DNA of 64,000 nt from Tengunoibacter tsumagoiensis (lineage in GTDB: Bacteria; Chloroflexota; Ktedonobacteria; Ktedonobacterales; Ktedonobacteraceae). This document shows positions 9,970 through 18,780 of the stretch, piece by piece. Position numbers and translations under genes: made by a program. The first letter of the stretch is position 1; each line of letters begins with the position of its first letter. The stretch spans positions 2,045,001 to 2,109,000 of the forward strand of contig NZ_BIFR01000001.1 of assembly GCF_003967535.1 (NCBI RefSeq), read 5' to 3'. The notes beneath the pieces are model-generated. The model was not told where the DNA came from and searched no databases. It worked only from the letters and a program-made list of their open reading frames with translations.

Positions 9970-10449
9970 ATGGCAGAAGCACGACAAGAATTTCCGATTG
10001 AGCAGCAATTACGCAAGGATATTCAGGAGGCTCAGCGCAATCGTGATCAGTCGAAGCTGGATACCTTGCGCATGGCATTGGGCTCTATCCACAATTTAGA
10101 GGTGGCTCGTACCGACCGTAAAAACGCTGAATATGGTCAGCCCCTCACTGAGGCCGATTGCTTTAAAGTGTTGGAGCAAGAGGTGAAGAAGCGCAATCAG
10201 GCTATTCCTCTCTACAAGCAGGGTGGACGCCTGGATATGGCCGAGAAAGAGCAGCGGGAGTTAGATATCTTACAGTCCTATCTGCAATCCGCCATGATGA
10301 GCGATGATGAACTCAAGGCATTAATTAGCCAGCTGATTGAAGAGCATGGCAAAGAGTTTAAGCGCGTTATGCCACTGGCCGCCAAAGCCACGAAAGGCAA
10401 GGCTGAAGGTGCTCGCGTGCAACGTCTGGTGAAAGAGCTGACGCAGTAA
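9970..10449 (+). CDS. GatB/YqeY domain-containing protein
   Basis: A 159-residue YqeY-family protein: all-helical, about 150 residues, similar to the C-terminal tRNA-binding domain of GatB. Characteristic stretches are EAQRNRDQSKLDTLRMAL, FKVLEQEVKKRNQAI and ELKALISQLIEEHGKEFKRVM. The role of free-standing members is not firmly known; involvement in tRNA-dependent amidotransferase function is inferred from homology. AGGAG lies ten bases before the ATG. A hairpin follows at 10476-10511, so the gene appears monocistronic. Confidence 0.9.
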   Translation: MAEARQEFPIEQQLRKDIQEAQRNRDQSKLDTLRMALGSIHNLEVARTDRKNAEYGQPLTEADCFKVLEQEVKKRNQAIPLYKQGGRLDMAEKEQRELDILQSYLQSAMMSDDELKALISQLIEEHGKEFKRVMPLAAKATKGKAEGARVQRLVKELTQ

Positions 10450-10475
10450 CGAGCAACCGATCGAAAACTTTTCAC

Positions 10476-10511
10476 AGAAGAGGACTTACAGAAAACTGTA
10501 AGCCCTCTTCT
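10476..10511 (+). terminator. intrinsic terminator-like hairpin after the YqeY gene
   Basis: Arms AGAAGAGGACTTACAG (10476-10491) and CTGTAAGCCCTCTTCT (10496-10511) pair at 15 of 16 positions around an AAAA loop; TTGTCT follows. Confidence 0.7.
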
Positions 10512-10574
10512 TTGTCTAGTAATCTAGTACTTAGACAAACGCTAGAAAAAGCACATCAAACATACTATAGATGA

Positions 10575-12662
10575 ACCGATTTCCAATTCTCAACCGATGG
10601 CAAGAATAATCTCACCCAGGTCTCTGTCGGTGATACCAACACGGGCGGCTCCAATCCCACCGTTGGTCCCACGACGCACTTTGGCTATGGCGGAACGGGC
10701 AACAACACCTACAACCCGTTCACCCAGACCGATCCACAGGGCCATAGCACGAACTATGCGTATGACACCAATGGCAACCTGCTCTCGGCCATCGATCAGC
10801 AGACCAACAAAGGGCTGACCTACACCTATAACGGCAATGGCACCGTTGCCACCCAGCAAGATGCCAATGGGAATACCACCACCTATGGCTATGACGCGCT
10901 GGGCAACCTGAAGACGATCACCCAGCCCAGCCCATTGGGGCAGACAAGCCTTACCGTTGATGCCCTCAGCCGTGTCAGCACCCTGACCGATGGCAACAAC
11001 CACAAAACAACCTATACCTACGATAATCAGGATCGGGTAACGGACATCAATTACAATAGTCAAAGTGACGTGAAATATACCTATGATGATGCCGGTAATG
11101 TCCTGACCGAGCAGGATAGCACAGGCACCACCACCTTTCAATATGATGTCCTCAACCGTCTCACGCAGAAGAAACTGCCAGGTGGAACCCTGATCAAGAC
11201 CACGTATGACAACGTCGGCAACCTGACTATCTATGACGATAGCACTGGTGATATTACCTACAGCTATGACACGATCAATCGCGTCACGACCGTTCAGGAG
11301 CCTGATGGGGCACAGACCACGTATGGCTACGACCATGCCAACCATAAGACCAGCATCCGCTATCCCAACGGCACTGGTATGCTGATGGCCTTCAACACAT
11401 CTGGTCAGGAGACCGCAAGCCAGAGCGGGATTTTCACCTCATCTCCATCCAACACCTTCAGTACCGCGTATACCAATTATCAGTACACCTATCAGAGCGG
11501 GCCCAATCCGACCTCTCTGCTTCAGAGCGTGCAGTATCTGGACCCGATCACACACAGTGGCACCTTTACAACCAGCTATAGCTATAGCGGCAATGGGCTC
11601 AACTTCCTGCTGGAGGCATCCACAAAGAACGCCAGTAACAGCGTGGTAGAAGACAACAAATATGGCTATGACAATAACGGCAACATCACCAGCAAGCAGG
11701 TACAGAGCACTGGCCTCAACGAGAGCTACAGCTACAATGCCGCCAGCGAACTGATCACCAGAACCAACGGAAGTGGAAGCACCACCTATAGCTACGACGG
11801 TATCGGCAACCTGACCGGTTCAACCGCAGGAGGTACCCTGAGCTACAACGCCCTGAACCAGACCACGAAGAATGGGTCCACCACCTACACCTATAGCGGA
11901 ACTACTCAGAGCGAGCGGGTTCAAGTCAATAGCGACACCTTCGTCTATGGTGGCCTGGGACTCACCACTGCGAAGACCGCCGCAGGCACAACCGAATATG
12001 TCCGCTGTAGCTGCGGCCTGCTCAACAATGAGCGAACGCCAGACGGCAAGAAATATTACTACTTGTTCGATGGCCTGGGCTCCGTCGTTGGCATGACCAA
12101 CAGCGCTGGCCAGGAGGTCAACGCCTACAAATATGATCCCTACGGCAACATCGTCAGCCAGCAGGAACAGAGCGGCCTCAACAACCCCTGGAAGTATGCG
12201 GGCGGCTACTACGATCCGACCGTCGGACGTTGGACTCAGAGGACGCCCGTTGGAGGGAGTTTGCAGGAGACGCTGAAGGGGAATCCGTATGTGTATGCGG
12301 GGAATAATCCTGTGAATGAGGTTGATCCAAGTGGCCAATCGCCAGCGTTACTTTTGGGTGTTGTGGGGGGAGCTGCATTGGGAGCTTTTGCAGGAGTATG
12401 GTCTGGGATTCAAAATAGGGATACGCCGAAAGATCTTGCAATAGATGTTGCTTGTGGAGCATTAACAGGAGCTGTTACTGGTGCGCTTGCAGCAACATTA
12501 GGACCTTTACTTGGACCATCAGCCACAGCCCTTACTGATACATTAGGAGGAGGAGCGGGGGCTGAGTTAGCAGGTTTCGCTTTTAAAGAGTTTCTGCCAG
12601 CAGCAAATGGAGGTTTTGCAGGTACAGCTTGTACCCTCTTTGCCAAACAAGCATTTGATTAA
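10575..12662 (+). CDS. RHS repeat protein, 5'-truncated, with variable tail 1
   Basis: The frame is open from 10575 (just after a TGA) to 12662. It encodes continuous YD/RHS repeats (YTYDNQDRVTDINY, YTYDDAGNVLTEQD, YSYDTINRVTTVQE, YGYDHANHKTSIRYPNG) and then the RHS-associated core ([61 protein letters not shown]). After DPSG comes a ~107-residue Gly/Ala-rich tail (GVVGGAALGAFAGVW, GALTGAVTGALAATLG) with no recognised toxin domain. RHS shells normally exceed 1,000 residues with a secretion-related N-terminus; that part is missing. No ATG with a ribosome-binding site is visible (a TTG at 10935 is one possible start), so this may be a silent cassette. The core lacks 14 codons present in the second copy (see findings). 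Confidence 0.75.
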   Translation, partial: TDFQFSTDGKNNLTQVSVGDTNTGGSNPTVGPTTHFGYGGTGNNTYNPFTQTDPQGHSTNYAYDTNGNLLSAIDQQTNKGLTYTYNGNGTVATQQDANGNTTTYGYDALGNLKTITQPSPLGQTSLTVDALSRVSTLTDGNNHKTTYTYDNQDRVTDINYNSQSDVKYTYDDAGNVLTEQDSTGTTTFQYDVLNRLTQKKLPGGTLIKTTYDNVGNLTIYDDSTGDITYSYDTINRVTTVQEPDGAQTTYGYDHANHKTSIRYPNGTGMLMAFNTSGQETASQSGIFTSSPSNTFSTAYTNYQYTYQSGPNPTSLLQSVQYLDPITHSGTFTTSYSYSGNGLNFLLEASTKNASNSVVEDNKYGYDNNGNITSKQVQSTGLNESYSYNAASELITRTNGSGSTTYSYDGIGNLTGSTAGGTLSYNALNQTTKNGSTTYTYSGTTQSERVQVNSDTFVYGGLGLTTAKTAAGTTEYVRCSCGLLNNERTPDGKKYYYLFDGLGSVVGMTNSAGQEVNAYKYDPYGNIVSQQEQSGLNNPWKYAGGYYDPTVGRWTQRTPVGGSLQETLKGNPYVYAGNNPVNEVDPSGQSPALLLGVVGGAALGAFAGVWSGIQNRDTPKDLAIDVACGALTGAVTGALAATLGPLLGPSATALTDTLGGGAGAELAGFAFKEFLPAANGGFAGTACTLFAKQAFD

Positions 12663-12680
12663 GCCATAGAGGCTTTTTTA
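12661..12680 (+). terminator. short stem-loop with U-run after RHS tail 1
   Basis: AAGCC-ATAGA-GGCTT overlaps the stop codon and is followed by a T-run. The stem is only 5 bp, so support is modest. Confidence 0.35.
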
Positions 12681-12895
12681 GCATTTTTTGATGCTATTTT
12701 CATGAAATGTACAGAATAGCATGAAATTTTTTACTATTTTATACTGTTCATGAAAATAGCAATATTAGTAGGAGAAAAATATTCAGTGGAAATTGGCATG
12801 ATATGCTCATTTTCATTGTGTTTTTCGTATTTTTTCAATTCTTGTGACTTTACTTACAAAGTGAATTAATGTTTTTGCCATCATGGGAGGTTAGC

Positions 12896-13078
12896 ATGAA
12901 GAAATTGTTAGTTTATCTTGTTGGATACAGTTTTATTTTTTTGATATTTCTTTTCTTTTCTTTTCTTTCTCGGCAATCTTTTTCAAGTTCTATTACTTGG
13001 GGCTTGGGTATGACTATTATGTACATTGTAGTATCTACGTTAATTAATTGGAAAAAGGCAAAAGATAAAAAGAGATGA
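12896..13078 (+). CDS. small two-helix membrane protein, candidate immunity protein for RHS tail 1
   Basis: A 60-residue protein beginning MKKLLVYLVGYSF, with two hydrophobic helices (about 4-24 and 32-50) and a lysine-rich end (WKKAKDKKR). GGGAGG sits five bases before this ATG; the upstream in-frame ATG at 12869 has no such site. It lies directly behind the RHS tail, in AT-rich DNA unlike the GC-rich core, where RHS loci usually carry the cognate immunity gene. No family recognised; immunity function is inferred from position only. Confidence 0.6.
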   Translation: MKKLLVYLVGYSFIFLIFLFFSFLSRQSFSSSITWGLGMTIMYIVVSTLINWKKAKDKKR

Positions 13079-13176
13079 TTTAGATAATTAAAAATACTTT
13101 TTGGGAAAATGCTAGAAGGACTACTAGCAAAGCAGCTTCTGGTACAGTTATTTGTAATGGAAGAAAGTAAGCACAC

Positions 13177-13512
13177 ATGGATGTACAGTTTCTCTCTATC
13201 AAGCAGCTCTGGCTGCTGACCCTTGAAATTTGTTTGGGTCTGCTGATCGTTGCCCTTATTCTGGAAGTGACTATCGATCATCCGATGATGCTGGCTGATC
13301 TGTTTCCCACGCGACCTTTTGAGCTGATCACTCTGATTTTGTCACTGATGGCGCTCTTTGTAGGGATCATTATTCTCTGCGGCGAGAAGGTGATGGGGAA
13401 GATTTTTTATGCGGGAGCCTTTGTGTTGCTGCTTCTGACGGTTGGTGTGCTCAAACTGGTCTATCGACGAGGCAAGGAGGCATCGGGGAAGGCTGCGCAT
13501 GTGCTCGTGTGA
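13177..13512 (+). CDS. three-helix membrane protein of unknown function in the RHS locus
   Basis: A 111-residue protein with three predicted membrane helices (about 12-32, 49-69 and 73-94) and a basic tail (YRRGKEASGK). It sits between RHS tail 1 and the second RHS core fragment. The nearest purine-rich stretch upstream of the ATG is GGAAGAAAG, about 12 bases away. No family is recognised. It could be an orphan immunity protein left from an earlier cassette or an unrelated membrane protein. Confidence 0.55.
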   Translation: MDVQFLSIKQLWLLTLEICLGLLIVALILEVTIDHPMMLADLFPTRPFELITLILSLMALFVGIIILCGEKVMGKIFYAGAFVLLLLTVGVLKLVYRRGKEASGKAAHVLV

Positions 13513-13534
13513 GGAATGTAGGTGCACTTATTGA

Positions 13535-14305
13535 ATAGAGGTAGGCCTCGACCAGAGCGAGCGAGTAACAGTGAACAACAATCCCTTTGTCTATGGTGGC
13601 CTGGGACTCACACGAACTAACACCGCCGCAGGCACAACCGAATATGTCCGCTGTAGCTGCGGCCTGCTCAACAACGAACGAACGCCCGACGGCAAGAAGT
13701 ATTACTACCTCTTCGATGGTCTGGGCTCCGTCGTCGGCATGACCAACAGCACCGGCCAGGAAGTCAATGCCTACAAATATGATCCCTACGGCAACATCAT
13801 CAGCCAGCAAGAACAGAGCGGCCTCAACAATCCCTGGAAGTATGCGGGCGGCTACTATGATAGCAGCACCGGCCTGACCAAATTCGGTATCAGGTATTAC
13901 GATCCGACCGTCGGACGTTGGACGCAGAGGACGCCAGTGGGTGGGAGTTTACAGGAGACGCTGAAGGGGAATCCGTATGTGTATGCGGGGAATAATCCTG
14001 TGAATTTTGTTGATCCAAGTGGAGCTAACTGGGGAACTACATACTACTTTGGTGATGGACGTTTTCGATGGTCTGTGACCAATTATTGGTGGGGTACAGA
14101 GTATTGGCTCAATTCTACTTTAGCTCAAGCCCTTGGAAATGGTGGAAGTGTTGTACTAGGAGGTGGTACTGCGCTTTTTTCTCCTCCAGCTGGTTTTATA
14201 GTAGGTGCTTCCTTATACCTTCTTGCTTTCGATGATACTAAATGCAGTGGAGCAGGGGTTTACGTGGATGCAACAGTTTTCTATCCAGCTCCACTTATTC
14301 ATTGA
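13535..14305 (+). CDS. RHS core fragment with variable tail 2 (silent cassette)
   Basis: The frame is open from 13535, after a TGA. RHS core similarity starts around 13552 ([16 protein letters not shown]), at nearly the same core point where the matching part of copy 1 begins. It runs through [20 protein letters not shown] and the complete [20 protein letters not shown] motif to [12 protein letters not shown] different ~92-residue tail follows ([35 protein letters not shown], then Gly-rich hydrophobic segments). A GTG at 13571 could serve as start but has no ribosome-binding site. The short core and missing upstream shell point to a displaced C-terminal cassette usable by recombination into a complete RHS gene; this is inference. 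Confidence 0.7.
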   Translation: MEVGLDQSERVTVNNNPFVYGGLGLTRTNTAAGTTEYVRCSCGLLNNERTPDGKKYYYLFDGLGSVVGMTNSTGQEVNAYKYDPYGNIISQQEQSGLNNPWKYAGGYYDSSTGLTKFGIRYYDPTVGRWTQRTPVGGSLQETLKGNPYVYAGNNPVNFVDPSGANWGTTYYFGDGRFRWSVTNYWWGTEYWLNSTLAQALGNGGSVVLGGGTALFSPPAGFIVGASLYLLAFDDTKCSGAGVYVDATVFYPAPLIH

Positions 14306-14394
14306 GTATGTTAAACAACACTTTGATCAAATCAGTGGATTTTTGTGTACAGAATGTGGTAGTAAAAACAAGGTAACGTTTCGTGTCATAAATG

Positions 14395-14420
14395 ACCAGG
14401 TTTTGACTACAAAACCTGGT
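14395..14420 (+). terminator. hairpin downstream of RHS tail 2
   Basis: A perfect 11-bp stem (ACCAGGTTTTG / CAAAACCTGGT) with an ACTA loop, 90 bases after the tail-2 stop and before the next small gene. Confidence 0.55.
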
Positions 14421-14467
14421 TCACTCCTATTTTCACTCTTCATATCTTGTAAGTTGAAGGAGCAATA

Positions 14468-14656
14468 ATGAAAATTTCGCCTTTTGTGATCTGCGTATGT
14501 ATCGCTATCATTTTAGGGATAGCTGGATTTCTGTATGCTGGTTACGGTCCTTTAGATTCTACTGGCCCTATTCCTCGTTTTTCCTATGTTTTAGATGGGG
14601 CAAGCGTTTTCATGTTTGGAATTGCCTGGTTTATCCGTAAGCGTAAAACAGGATAA
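14468..14656 (+). CDS. small two-helix membrane protein, candidate immunity protein for RHS tail 2
   Basis: A 62-residue protein with two hydrophobic helices (about 4-26 and 40-56), separated by a short polar loop ([12 protein letters not shown]) and ending in RKRKTG. The ribosome-binding site is strong: GAAGGAG, six bases before the ATG. It follows RHS tail 2 and precedes the third core remnant, the position of an immunity gene. It shares no evident sequence similarity with the 60-residue protein behind tail 1, as expected for tail-specific partners. Function is inferred from position. Confidence 0.6.
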   Translation: MKISPFVICVCIAIILGIAGFLYAGYGPLDSTGPIPRFSYVLDGASVFMFGIAWFIRKRKTG

Positions 14657-14686
14657 GAAAAGATCTCCAATGAATCGAAGAGAGAG

Positions 14687-14924
14687 TACACCTACACCTA
14701 TAGCGGAACCACCCAGAGCGGTCAATAGAGATACCTTCGTCTATGGTGGGTTAGGTCTCACCACGGCGAAGACCGCCACAGGCACAACCGAATATGTCCG
14801 TTGTAGCTGCGGCCTGCTCAACAATGAGCGAACGCCAGACGGCAAGAAGTATGACTACCTCTTCGATGGTCTGGATTCTGTAGTCGGCATGACTGATAGC
14901 ACTGGACAGGAGGTGAATGGCTAG
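14687..14924 (+). pseudogene. third RHS core remnant, frameshifted
   Basis: The DNA from [11 protein letters not shown] through [19 protein letters not shown] to STGQEVNG closely matches the core of copies 1 and 2. Compared with copy 1, eleven bases are missing near 14720 (between CAGAGCG and GTCAATAG). This puts a stop into the original frame and moves the rest to another frame. Similarity ends at GAGGTGAATGGCTAG, with no tail. The remnant is non-functional as a protein but could still serve as homology for recombination. Confidence 0.75.
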
Positions 14925-15084
14925 TTATTAATGTACGCAAGCTTTTTTGTAGAAGAAAATAAACATGGCCATATTGTAATCGCTTTTTGCCAACATCATT
15001 TCCAGCAAAACCCTCACTTGTCAGCGTAAAGTATTTCCATTACTCTAGTAGTATGCAGTTAACTGGCTATTTGACGGAGGCTTT

Positions 15085-18000
15085 ATGCAGGATGGTTTTG
15101 AATTATTACGGATGAAACAGGGGATTGTTGGAGTTGATATTGGGGGGACGTTTACTGATCTGGTTCACTATCTTCCTCCTGTTGGTGAGCAGCTGGCCCA
15201 GTTGCGGATCTATAAAGTCCCGGGCACGCCTCAGAATCCAGCTCAAGGTCTATTGAACGGCCTTCAGGCTCTGGGGGCAGAAGAGAGTAGTGCGCTTATC
15301 CACGGCTCGACGGTTGCGACCAATGTGTTATTGGAGCGAAAAGGGGCACGAGCAGTCCTGGTAACGACGGAGGGTTTTGCCGATGTGCTTGAGATCGCTC
15401 GCCAGGATCGACCGGCCCTCTATGATATTCAGCAGCAGCGCCCTCCCACATTGATACCACGTGGACTGCGCCTTGAACTGGCAGAACGACTGGATTATCA
15501 TGGTAACGTCCTGAAAGCTCCGGATGCGGCGGATTTTGAGCAGTTACTGGTACAGATTGCAGCCTGTAAGCCTGAAAGTCTTGCCATCTGCCTGCTCTAT
15601 AGTTTTCGGAATCCAGAGCATGAACAGACACTGGCAGTATTGCTAAAAGAATGTTTTCCTGGCCTGCCCCTCTCGCTTTCCAGTGAGATCCTCCCGCAAT
15701 TTCGCGAATATGAGCGGACAAGTACGGTTGCTGTAAACGCCTATGTACAGCCAGTGATGAGCAGCTATTTACAGAGACTGCAAGAGAGCCTCCTTCCACC
15801 TCTCCGCATTATGCAGTCTTCTGGAGGGAGCATTTCAGCGGCAACGGCTGCTAAAGAGCCCGTCAGGACCGTTCTTAGTGGCCCGGCAGGCGGAGTCATT
15901 GGAGCTTTTCATGTCGCACATCATGCTGGCTACGACCAACTGCTGACATTAGATATGGGCGGAACCTCGACTGATGTTGCCCTCTGTCCAGGGAGGATTC
16001 CACTCTCTACTGAGGCCGTTGTTGGAGGGTGTCCGGTGGGTATTCAGACCATCGCGATTCAGACGGTAGGAGCTGGCGGAGGGTCACTGGTCCGCCTGGA
16101 TGCCGGTAACTCACTGACAGTTGGACCAGAGTCAGCCGGCGCTGATCCAGGACCAGTCTGCTATGGACGAGGTGAGGAGCTCACAGTGACCGATGCCAAC
16201 CTCATCCTTGGGCGTATCTCGCCAGAGCACTTTTTAGGTGGCCGCTTTACGCTCTATCCAGAGCGGGCCGAGGAGAAGATGGATCTTCTCGCCAGACGCC
16301 TGGGAGTCAGCCGAGAGGAGGCAGCCCTGGGGATTGTTCGTGTGGCGAATGCCAGCATGGAGCGGACATTACGAGCGGTCTCGCTTGAGCAGGGGTATGA
16401 TCCACGCCTGTTTACACTCCTGCCATTTGGAGGCGCAGGGCCTCTGCATGCCTGCGAGCTGGCCGAAGAGCTACAGATCCCAGCCGTGTTTGTCCCCCGT
16501 TATCCAGGCGTCCTCTCTGCACTTGGAATGATTCTGGCACCTATCGTCAAAGACTATGTACAGACCGTCATGCTTACGATCGCTAACCTGGAGCCAGAGC
16601 AGATCGAAGATCTCTTCGCGCCCCTCGAGGAGCGAGCCTGCGCGGATATGGAGCAGGAGCAACAGATATTCTCAAGCGCGACCCCCGTGACTTTAGAGCG
16701 CTTCTGGGATCTACGCTATCCAGGCCAATCCTATGAGATTACGACACCTGATGCTGGCGATCTGGCTGCAACGCTTACATCATTTCATTCATTGCATCAG
16801 CAGCGCTTTGGACATAGCCATCCTGAGCAGCCAGTACAGCTCGTCGCCATTCGCATTAAAGCGAGCATGCAACCTGCGCAGCCCGAGCTGGCACGCGAGC
16901 CGTTAAGCACAGATCCGCGTGAGCGGGCTCTTAGTGGCACCTGTACCCTTGTTTTTGCCCGGGGAGCCTATCAAGCGCCAGTCTATCAGCGAGAGCGATT
17001 GCAGCATGGTCATAGTCTGATGGGGCCAGCTCTTATCGTCCAGGAGGATAGCACCTTTGTGCTGCCACCTGATTGGCAGGCAGAGGTTGATGCCTGGGGG
17101 AATATCGTTGCCCATCGTTCCGCAACGCTTGCGGTCAGATCAGATGAGAAGGCCGGTCAAAAGAGCGGAGAATTTGATGCCGTGACCTTAGAGATCTTCA
17201 AGCATCTCTTTGCCTCAGCTGCTGAAGAGATGGGGGTTACCCTGGGCCGGAGCGGCTATTCTCCTAATATTAAAGAGCGCAAAGATTATTCCTGTGCCTG
17301 TTTTGATGCTCAGGGGAGATTAATTGCCCAGGCTGCCCATATACCAGTCCATTTAGGAGCCATGCCTGCTTCAGTGAGGACCGTTCTGGCAGAGTTTACA
17401 AGCTTTGAGCCAGGAGATCTCATTATTCTGAACGATCCCTATCGTGGTGGTACCCATCTGCCAGATATCACCATGGTCTCGCCAGTGTTTATTGAGGATG
17501 ATCCCGATGGCAGAACAGGTGAACTATTTGGGTTTGTGGCTAGCCGGGCTCATCATGCCGATATTGGAGGGATATCCCCTGGCTCAATGCCCATGTCGCG
17601 AGAACTTTATCAAGAAGGAATAATTATTCCCCCTTTAAAGTTAATGCGGAGAGGCATCTTGAACATTGAGTTGTTACAACTATTTTATCGCAATGTACGT
17701 ACACCAGATGAGCGAAGAGGTGATATTGACGCGCAGATGGCAGCCTCAAGGGTCGGTGAGCAGCGATTGCAACAGATCATTGCTCGTTATGGCTCGTCTG
17801 TTGTGCAGCAGAACGCAGAAGCGCTTCTCTCCTATTCTGCGCACCTGATGCGACAAATGCTTTCTCAACTGCCTGAGCGCGAGGTCACCTATACTGATTA
17901 TCTGGACGACGATGGCTGGGGAAATGAATCCATACCGCTCACTATACGTATTGTGGTACAACATGGTACGATGACAGTGGATTTTTCGGGGAGTGCTTCG

Positions 18001-18780
18001 CAAAGCCAGGGCTGTTTGAATGCTGTCCAGGCAGTGACCCATTCTAGCGTACTCTATGTCTTGCGCTGTCTGGCCGGTGAGCATATCCCAGCCAATCAGG
18101 GCTGTTTAGAGGCAGTAACGATAAAGATTCCGATGGGATCGATTCTGCATCCGCATCCACCGGCAGCAGTAGCGGCGGGGAATGTCGAGACGTCACAGCG
18201 CACAGTAGACGTCCTGTTTGGAGCCCTGGCGCAACTTGCTCCAGAAAGGATCCCTGCGGCGTCTCAAGGTACCATGAATAATCTTACCATGGGTGGTCAG
18301 CAGTTAGAGACAGCGAAGCTTTTTGCCTATTATGAGACGATGGGGGGAGGGATGGGAGCGCGCCCGGGTCAGGATGGCCTTTCAGGCGTCCATGTGCATA
18401 TGAGCAATACGCGCAACACACCGGTTGAAGCTTTAGAGATGGAGCTACCTGTCAGAATAAAGAGCTACAGTATACGTGAAGGATCGGGAGGGAGAGGCCG
18501 CTATCGTGGAGGAGATGGGCTCTGTCGAGCCATTACCTTTCTCGCACCAGCGAGCGTAACGTTATTAACGGATCGTCGTCAATATGCCCCTTATGGCTTG
18601 CATGGTGGTCAGCCCGGGGCAAGGGGTCAGAATACACTTGAAGAGAAAGGCATTGTCACACAACTGCCTGGTAAACTGACCATGGATGTGCAGCCTGGTG
18701 CAACCTTAACCATCTGTACTCCTGGCGGTGGCGGGTTTTTACCCGAGGAGGATTCTAGCGATGTCAACAGCGGCAATTGA
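15085..18780 (+). CDS. fused hydantoinase/oxoprolinase (HyuA-HyuB, 5-oxoprolinase-like)
   Basis: A 1,231-residue ATP-dependent amidohydrolase. Residues ~12-690 are the HyuA-type half: ASKHA signature GVDIGGTFTD at 16-25, TLDMGGTSTDVALC and AGGGSLVRLD. Residues ~693-1220 are the HyuB-type half: EIFKHLFASAAEEMG, GRSGYSPNIKERKDYSC, HIPVHLGAMP, NDPYRGGTHLPDI and a C-terminal GSGGRGRYRGGDG. The fused layout and length match 5-oxoprolinase (5-oxoproline + ATP to glutamate), but hydantoinases and acetone/acetophenone carboxylase relatives share both domains, so the substrate is open. GGAGG precedes the ATG by four bases. Its 3' end overlaps the next gene by 20 bases, implying translational coupling. 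Confidence 0.88.
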   Translation: MQDGFELLRMKQGIVGVDIGGTFTDLVHYLPPVGEQLAQLRIYKVPGTPQNPAQGLLNGLQALGAEESSALIHGSTVATNVLLERKGARAVLVTTEGFADVLEIARQDRPALYDIQQQRPPTLIPRGLRLELAERLDYHGNVLKAPDAADFEQLLVQIAACKPESLAICLLYSFRNPEHEQTLAVLLKECFPGLPLSLSSEILPQFREYERTSTVAVNAYVQPVMSSYLQRLQESLLPPLRIMQSSGGSISAATAAKEPVRTVLSGPAGGVIGAFHVAHHAGYDQLLTLDMGGTSTDVALCPGRIPLSTEAVVGGCPVGIQTIAIQTVGAGGGSLVRLDAGNSLTVGPESAGADPGPVCYGRGEELTVTDANLILGRISPEHFLGGRFTLYPERAEEKMDLLARRLGVSREEAALGIVRVANASMERTLRAVSLEQGYDPRLFTLLPFGGAGPLHACELAEELQIPAVFVPRYPGVLSALGMILAPIVKDYVQTVMLTIANLEPEQIEDLFAPLEERACADMEQEQQIFSSATPVTLERFWDLRYPGQSYEITTPDAGDLAATLTSFHSLHQQRFGHSHPEQPVQLVAIRIKASMQPAQPELAREPLSTDPRERALSGTCTLVFARGAYQAPVYQRERLQHGHSLMGPALIVQEDSTFVLPPDWQAEVDAWGNIVAHRSATLAVRSDEKAGQKSGEFDAVTLEIFKHLFASAAEEMGVTLGRSGYSPNIKERKDYSCACFDAQGRLIAQAAHIPVHLGAMPASVRTVLAEFTSFEPGDLIILNDPYRGGTHLPDITMVSPVFIEDDPDGRTGELFGFVASRAHHADIGGISPGSMPMSRELYQEGIIIPPLKLMRRGILNIELLQLFYRNVRTPDERRGDIDAQMAASRVGEQRLQQIIARYGSSVVQQNAEALLSYSAHLMRQMLSQLPEREVTYTDYLDDDGWGNESIPLTIRIVVQHGTMTVDFSGSASQSQGCLNAVQAVTHSSVLYVLRCLAGEHIPANQGCLEAVTIKIPMGSILHPHPPAAVAAGNVETSQRTVDVLFGALAQLAPERIPAASQGTMNNLTMGGQQLETAKLFAYYETMGGGMGARPGQDGLSGVHVHMSNTRNTPVEALEMELPVRIKSYSIREGSGGRGRYRGGDGLCRAITFLAPASVTLLTDRRQYAPYGLHGGQPGARGQNTLEEKGIVTQLPGKLTMDVQPGATLTICTPGGGGFLPEEDSSDVNSGN

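Noticed and set aside
10590..11345. 251-codon minus-strand frame across the RHS repeats
   Set aside because: It mirrors the repetitive plus-strand RHS coding sequence; the protein is low-complexity Ile/Gly/Val with no family features.
14205..14468. 87-codon frame after RHS tail 2
   Set aside because: It overlaps the tail-2 coding end in another frame, and the following 62-residue gene has a much better start site.
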